Source: Sindora glabra (lineage: Eukaryota; Streptophyta; Magnoliopsida; Fabales; Fabaceae). Taken from it: a stretch of DNA of 64,000 nt. A model generated the notes under the pieces. That model had not been told where the DNA came from. It worked only from the letters and a program-made list of their open reading frames with translations, and ran no database searches. The first letter of the stretch is position 1. The number at the start of each line of letters is the position of its first letter. Location of the stretch: the NCBI GenBank assembly GCA_020226215.1, contig CM035236.1, forward strand, positions 53,815,057 to 53,879,056, written 5' to 3'. Shown piece after piece: positions 57,801 through 64,000 of the stretch. Both the position numbers and the translations under genes were made by a program.

Positions 57801-59906
57801 ATTATAGTGATTTAGAATTTATATTGTGAAAAGAAATAATTGAGGTAATTGTCAAATTTAGGTGAATTGGAAATTTTAAGTATAAAATTATGAAATAAAA
57901 GTGAGTTGGTAAGCTAGCGAATCTAAGAAAATGAAACTTACAGGAATTGAATAACTAAATAAAATTTTATAGTATAAAGTTTTGAATTATTATAAGTGAG
58001 TATGTAAGTATGAAAAAGATTTAGGACAAAGTTTCTAGAAATACCCCTAGCCAATGTTAGGTAGAAATTAGCTTCCTTCTACTTTCCCCTTTCCTCTTTC
58101 ATTTCACAAGTTTTTATAACTTTCCTTATAACTTTTTTTTCCTTTTCATCTTCCTCTCATCAAATTAGGTGGAGCAAATCAAGATTTCTTCTCAAATTCT
58201 TTATCCAATCAAAGTAAAAACATTTCTGTCACTAAGAATCTTCATCATCTCCCTCTTGATTTGAAGAAATTTTATGAGTTTTGGTTTCTATTAGGATTGG
58301 AATCCTAAATTAGGAAAAACTTAGGTTTTAATGTAACTAAGGTTGTGAAACCTTCAATCTAACCTTTTAGCAATCTCTTCCACTCTAGATAAGTGAATAC
58401 TATATCTTGAATTCATTGAATCATAAGAAATTATTGCTTGCTTATGTATCAAATACTATGTGAAAATGTGGAAATATGGTGATTTTAATGATATAATTAA
58501 GTTTAATGATGAATATTCTTGCATAAAGTGCTAAATAGGATTATTTATTATCAAAAAGTGGTTTGGTGGAGCAATAATGTATTAGATGGGTAACTATATT
58601 GATAAACAACGGAATGTTCATTGGAAAAATAAATTTAGCTTAATAGGCAAAATCTTTAATAAAGGGCTTCTCAAACCCAAATTTCTCTATGCTGGGAAGT
58701 GCTTCCTTGGAAAGCAATGTTATTAGGCTTCATAAAGAGTTTCTCGAAGCCCTTGCTTTGGCTAGAAATTTTCAAAAATAATGAAGCGATTCACAAAGTG
58801 CTTCATTGCTTCCAAATGTTACTAGAAAGGGAGAAAAGCTTTGTGAAGCATTTCACCCACCTTGTTTTTGCATTCTAAATTTCATTTTAAAATGCTAAAG
58901 ATCCATCTCTCTTTAATAATTGTAAAGTCATTTTATGTCATGATTAGCATTAAGAAATGTACATTTATATGGCTTATAATATAAGATGAGATATAGAAAT
59001 GATGTGATATATAATTTATACTATTACAAAACTTAATTATGAGATTGTGATATAAAATATGATGTGTGATCATGCACAAAAGCATGACATCGAAAAATAA
59101 CTAAGATGAATATGGTATATGGCCACATGTGAATATTGAAAGCCTTAATCTAATTGTGAAAAGAGAAATGTGAAGGGACAATATGAATACCAAATGAAAA
59201 ATTCTCAATGATATGCTTGTAAAAGGTATAAGATAAACTTTAGAAAGACAAGAATAGAAAGCTTGTAGAGAGTATAAGGATGACTTAGGAGTTATAAGGT
59301 GGATACATGCATTGATGTTGCAACTATTGTTTTATACTTAATGAAATGGATATTTTTTGTTGCTAACCATTTTTATGCATTATGATCATGTTATTATGAA
59401 TTAACATTAAGCCTTTAGGCTATTGAATGTTATGATAACTCCTGGATTAGCTTAGTTGATAATTTTTATTGTGGTATGTTTGCTTATACGAAGTATTTAC
59501 TCATTAAGCATTAGACTAACTCCTCCATGTATTTATTTTTGCAGATACCTAAGTTGAGCTGCCACCACCACCTCTAAGCTAGGTCTCTTGGATGTCCTCA
59601 TATTTGGTTATTGGTAGCATTAGATATTTATATATAAGATGTTTTTTAGGCTTTATTCTATGTGTAATCTTAGATAGGGTTTATAAATGGTAAACATTTA
59701 TTTTGAGAGAGTTAGGGTAGCTTGTCTTCCTTTTAAGGGTTATAGACAATTTTAACATCCTTGCAAATTTGTAAAACTCTTCGTAATTGTGATATGAAAT
59801 TATTATCAATCAATTTATTTCTTTTTATCACTAATGGATTATTGGTAAGTGTATTAATTTTATTGAGATAGGCTAGTAGACATCGGATAATAGGTTTCAT
59901 ATAATT
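57801..59906. other. Unassigned sequence between repeat copies B and C
   Basis: This ~2.1-kb segment has no recognised protein. It includes pyrimidine-rich stretches (58080-58260), an area with repeated AAGTGCTTC, GAAGCATTTC and GAAGC words (58680-58860), and TTTTTGCAGATACCTAAGTTG near 59545, which looks like a splice acceptor. It could be the interior of a non-autonomous element. Confidence 0.3.
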
Positions 59907-60705
59907 TTTCATCATTTACAAATGAGAAATATAAAAACCAGAGTATTTAAAGTAACATGGTGCTTTATACTTTACAACTATATTGTTAAGATCAATAGAC
60001 ATATGTTGTAACTTTTTCCTTTTTATTATTATCTCTTTTTTATGTTTTCTTTATTTTTTTATTATTTTTCCTATTGTATTATATGTTTTTCTTTATTTTT
60101 TTTATTTCATCCATTTAGTATTTGGTATTGTTAGTTTTTAGGTTAATGTTATTTGTTGTTACTACTAAGGTTTAAGACATTTTGTTTAGAATCTCAATTT
60201 TTATGGATTAATTTATTACACTATAAGAGTTTAAAACCTAACCAACTTTGATTAAATACTTATTTTATTTTTTGATGAATTTGTTTATTATTTGGTATAG
60301 CTGCTAATTTTCTTGAAGTAAGTATCACTATTAGATATTCAAGATTTGATATCTTCTTTAAGAACAAAACATAATGCTTTCTCTTGAAAATCAATTTTTC
60401 AACTTAACTCAGTATATTATATTTTTAATTGGTTTATAATTAGAGGAGAAAAATTTAACTACAACTCAAGTTTACTAATAAAAGCACTAACAATTGACTA
60501 TTTTGACATTAAAATAAAAGTTAAAACTAACATGATATTAGCATAATTTTTTAGAATTAATTTGATGTTAATTTAATGATAGGACCAATTTAATGTCAAA
60601 TTTAATAGAATTAGACTAAATTAATGTCATAAAAAATTTAAGACTAATTTCATGTCAATCTTATCTTTTAAGAAATAAATTGTCCATTTACTCTTGAAAA
60701 TATAA
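59907..60705 (+). repeat. Dispersed repeat, copy C
   Basis: It carries the same ordered blocks as A and B: TTTTCATCATTTACAAATG, GGTTAATGTTATTTGTTGTT, AAAACCTAACCAACTTTGAT, GACCAATTTAATGTCAAATT. It lies ~2.1 kb beyond copy B in the same orientation. Confidence 0.85.
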
Positions 60706-63700
60706 GTTAAACAAAAATGCTTTGGAATAATTTTGGTTACTTGGATTTTTAATTGATGTAATTTTAGTCTTAATTTTTATCAACTTCTTGATCAAAATAT
60801 TGAAAAGGATTAAAATAAATTATTTTAACTTAAAAATTAAAAATGTATAATCTATATTTTTTGCTAATTTGTATTTTAATTGAACTTAAATTGCATTTGA
60901 ACTCAAAAAATTTTATAATTGAAATTGTTCATAAGTACAATGTATAATTTATAACAAATTAACTCGTGATAAGCTTTTGTTTGTTTCTAGAAAAAAGAAA
61001 AAGAGTTAGAAAATAGAAATGAAGGATTTTCTTTATTTGGTTTAAGGATAGGAAAGGGTAGAAAAAAAGAAATTGAATGAAAATACTATGGTGGATAGAG
61101 TTGCTAGCTGAACTCAAGCATTATGCAAGTAGGAAAGTCATATTAGAAACCAATTTCAAGTTTATGGACTAAATTTTAACCAACCCAAACTTTAAGCTAA
61201 CAAAAGAAATGAAGAATGTGATTGCTAAAGATATGAATCTCTCAATGACTTTTGGCTCCTATCTTGTTCATTTGTTTAGAAGCTTAAAGTTGCATTTTAA
61301 TAGTATTTTCTATAATAAGTGGTGTTTGAATGGTAAGTTAGACTTTTACATTTGGTGTTTCTTTCCTTTTTAATTTGTAATAGTTTTATTGGAGATATTT
61401 TATCCTATTTCTAAAGCAAAAGAATTGTATGTACTCTAGTAAAAGAAAGATAGACATATGAAAATGTAAGGAGCTCTACATTTATGGAGCCTACATTCTT
61501 TTACTTTTTAAATTGTGTCTATTTTTCTTCTCCTAAAATAAGAAAAATCCCATCCTTTAAGAATAAAATAAAATTTCTTTTTTTATTGGAAAAAAAGAAA
61601 GAAAAAGTCATAAGGTTTACCAATAACTTTCCTTAACTATTAAAAAATGTGTAGAAAATTGCATTGTTTTAATATTTGTTATATATTACTAGTTACCATT
61701 AGATGTCTAGCTTACATATTAATTGGCAACCTTAAACTAGAGTAAAAGGAGCATCAATTTGAAAGTTGCCTAACTTTCATCCCTATCCTATAAGAATATT
61801 TTAATGGACTACTATTAATTAAGTCTTTTATTTAATTTATTTTAAATAGGTTGAGTCTAACCTTAAAGTTATAATTTTAAGTTTAATTTTGTGATCATTT
61901 TTGTAAACTAAAAACGCTTGATACGCTCGTATAGTTGGTAGTAAGTTTAGACTTTTAACTTATTAGACTTTTAATAAGTCAGCCTAGTAAGGTTTTCTTA
62001 CTTAATTAGATTAGGTTCCTTAGCCACTTTGTGCTTGATTACAACCTAAACACTCCATGAATTATGGTGTCTAAATGGCCCAATGGTTGCAACTCATAGA
62101 AAAGGCGTGGAAAATCAAACCTTTTATTCATCATTTAATCCTTATTCTATTATATTTAATATATGTTGAGTTATTTGTTTTAAAATCATGTATTTTATAT
62201 TCTTAATTTATGTAAACTTTTGTTTCATATGAATTTTTTGCTTATGTGTAATTGTAGAATCATTGACAATAGATTTAAAACTAAAATGCTTATATGATCT
62301 ATATTTTTAGATGATTATTATCATTTATTTTTCTTGTTTGATTATTATTGTCATCTTATTAAAAATTATCATTTATTTTCACTTGATCAATTTCATAAAT
62401 TTTTATCTTTTTTTTAATCAATTTTATCTATTTTCCTCTTATCTATGATTTTTGCAATTATTTTGTATAATTGTATAATTGTAAAATTACAATTTTCTAT
62501 TATTACCAAATTAATGCAAAATTGCTAAAAGTATATTACAAATTATACAATTATGATATCAAATATTATAATTTTTTTATTTAATTTTGTTAACAAATAT
62601 TGAATGTTGTTTGAAATTAAATTTTTTTATCACTCTTTCATTTTTCACTATTAAATTGTTATTTGTATATATTTTATCTATTTTGATATGGATTTATTTG
62701 GATAATGAATGCAAATAATTTATCCATTAAAATTGTGTGTTAAACTCATTAAATCTAGTTATTTTAAAGTATGATTGTATTTATTTTTCACTATTAATGC
62801 TTAATATAGTATCATTGTGTTTCTTTTCCTTTTCCTATTTTTGGAATTTTTTTGTGGCTAGAAATTGCTAAATCATTGCCGGAGGTGGCTTGCTGTTGAT
62901 CCCTGAACCATTGTCATCAATAATTACACTTAATCTTGTGCTATAGTCTACCAATATTGTCAAATAGCATAGTTATCTTATAATTAAGCAAGGACTTTGT
63001 TCTACAACTTTAACCAATTTTTGTGTGGCATGAGCTACACTTTTATAGGTGTGTGAGGTCCACGCACTATTAGAAGCCACTTGGCTTGTATTATTATTTT
63101 TCTACCTATTTGATCTTTTTGTTTGTACATTATTTTTTTAATATTTTTACCATAATAAATATTTATTATATATTTACATTCCTTTTAATTAATTAAAAAT
63201 ATGTTCCAATAAAAGAAAATAATGAAAATTATTAAAAAATTATATATTTTTCTAAATTTCTATAAGTATATTTCACTCTCCTAAAATTATAATTCTAAAA
63301 TGTACACTCTCATAAAGAAGTTAGAAGAAAATTAGAAATATTCATTTTTTTAATTTGTACCAATATTGATAAATATTCAAATTGTAATATGATGCAATAT
63401 AATTTTGATAATCAATATTGGTGTATATTGTTTAGCACCCTTTAGTGGACTAGTCATGTTTTATTTTCAATAATTTTAATCTATCATTTTGAGCTTAATC
63501 TAAATATTGTGATTCTTTTAGGAGACTTATAGGTTAAATTAGATAATTATCATCAAAGTAAAATTATTTATTTTGATTCATAAGTCTTCTAGTTATTAAT
63601 AAATATTTACTAGATTGATTATTTTAATTATTTTACATAATTACCTGCTTAAAAGGAGTAAGTTTATGTTGTAATTGGAAATGAGCTTATTAATTTTTTT

Positions 63701-64000
63701 AAAATTATTTCATATAATGACTTACTTAAAGTGGTTATTGCATGTTATAATTAGAAATTGACTTATTAAAGAAAAATATTATTTTTGGATTTCTTTTGTT
63801 ATTGTAAATTTTATCTTTCCAAAGGTTATAATTTTTCAATAATAATATATTATTTAGGTTGGCTTCAATTTTAGAAGGTTTTTTACACACAACATTCTAT
63901 ACCTAAAAGGTAGAATGGAGTGACACTTTATATACTTCTAAATATGGGTGCTAATAAATTTAGAATGCTAAAATTAACATATTACATTTCTAATTATTCT
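60706..64000. other. AT-rich intergenic DNA, no gene seen
   Basis: No coding sequence or structured repeat was recognised. Slightly more balanced patches at 61920-62120 and 62860-63080 have no identifiable content. Confidence 0.6.

Noticed and set aside
57126..60705. Repeat copies B and C as LTRs of one retrotransposon
   Set aside because: Copy A is adjacent to B in tandem and an inverted copy lies farther left. No TG...CA ends, primer site or polypurine tract was found.
1..64000. CRISPR arrays, bacterial operons, tRNA or rRNA genes
   Set aside because: The sequence is eukaryotic plant nuclear DNA by its transposon content. No regularly spaced repeats, Shine-Dalgarno-linked genes or tRNA-like GGTTCGAATCC arms were seen.

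Overview
This window looks like plant nuclear DNA, probably from a dicot. It is strongly AT-rich, has no long intact reading frame, and is filled with decayed plant transposable elements: CACTA DNA transposons with TNP2-type transposases, Ty1/copia and Ty3/gypsy elements primed from initiator-Met tRNA sites, and hAT-like elements. The only host-gene sequences I recognise are broken: an SHPRH-type SNF2/RING ATPase, a proline-transporter-like AAAP permease and a receptor-like kinase. I saw no rRNA, tRNA or organellar sequence. The species cannot be fixed by eye.

Layout. 1-8.9 kb is AT-rich intergenic DNA with microsatellites, a short GC-richer promoter-like patch near 0.9-1.07 kb, a possible 180-bp CACTA-type MITE, and a 0.75-kb direct tandem duplication. 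8.94-15.3 kb is a decayed CACTA element read on the minus strand. 16.23-17.13 kb is a hAT-like element with GC-rich ends. 17.65-17.85 kb holds a small minus-strand ORF of unknown nature.

18.16-32.7 kb is the most structured part. An SHPRH pseudogene carries a pol-less gypsy-type element in one intron. The element plus the exon behind it is present twice in tandem. The first gypsy copy was then hit by a copia element (X, minus strand), which was hit by a second copia element (C2, plus strand), giving a three-level nest. A solo LTR of the X family sits just behind the broken helicase motif VI of the SHPRH pseudogene.

33.19-35.12 kb is a large inverted repeat with two ~0.5-kb arms. 37.06-37.6 kb holds two degenerate exons of a proline-transporter-like gene on the minus strand. 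38.2-43.8 kb is a decayed chromodomain-type gypsy element on the minus strand, interrupted by a 940-bp hAT-like insertion with an 8-bp target duplication. 45.06-45.45 kb has receptor-kinase fragments, part of them also present as an inverted copy. 45.6-52.7 kb is AT-rich with no gene seen. 52.7-55.8 kb contains a tandem repeat and a second TNP2 pseudogene. 55.9-60.7 kb holds four copies of one repeat, the first two forming a second inverted repeat. The remainder to 64 kb is AT-rich and featureless.

No intact host gene and no new multi-gene system is visible. The items most worth following are the two long inverted repeats, which are possible small-RNA sources, and the layered duplication and insertion history of the SHPRH pseudogene.
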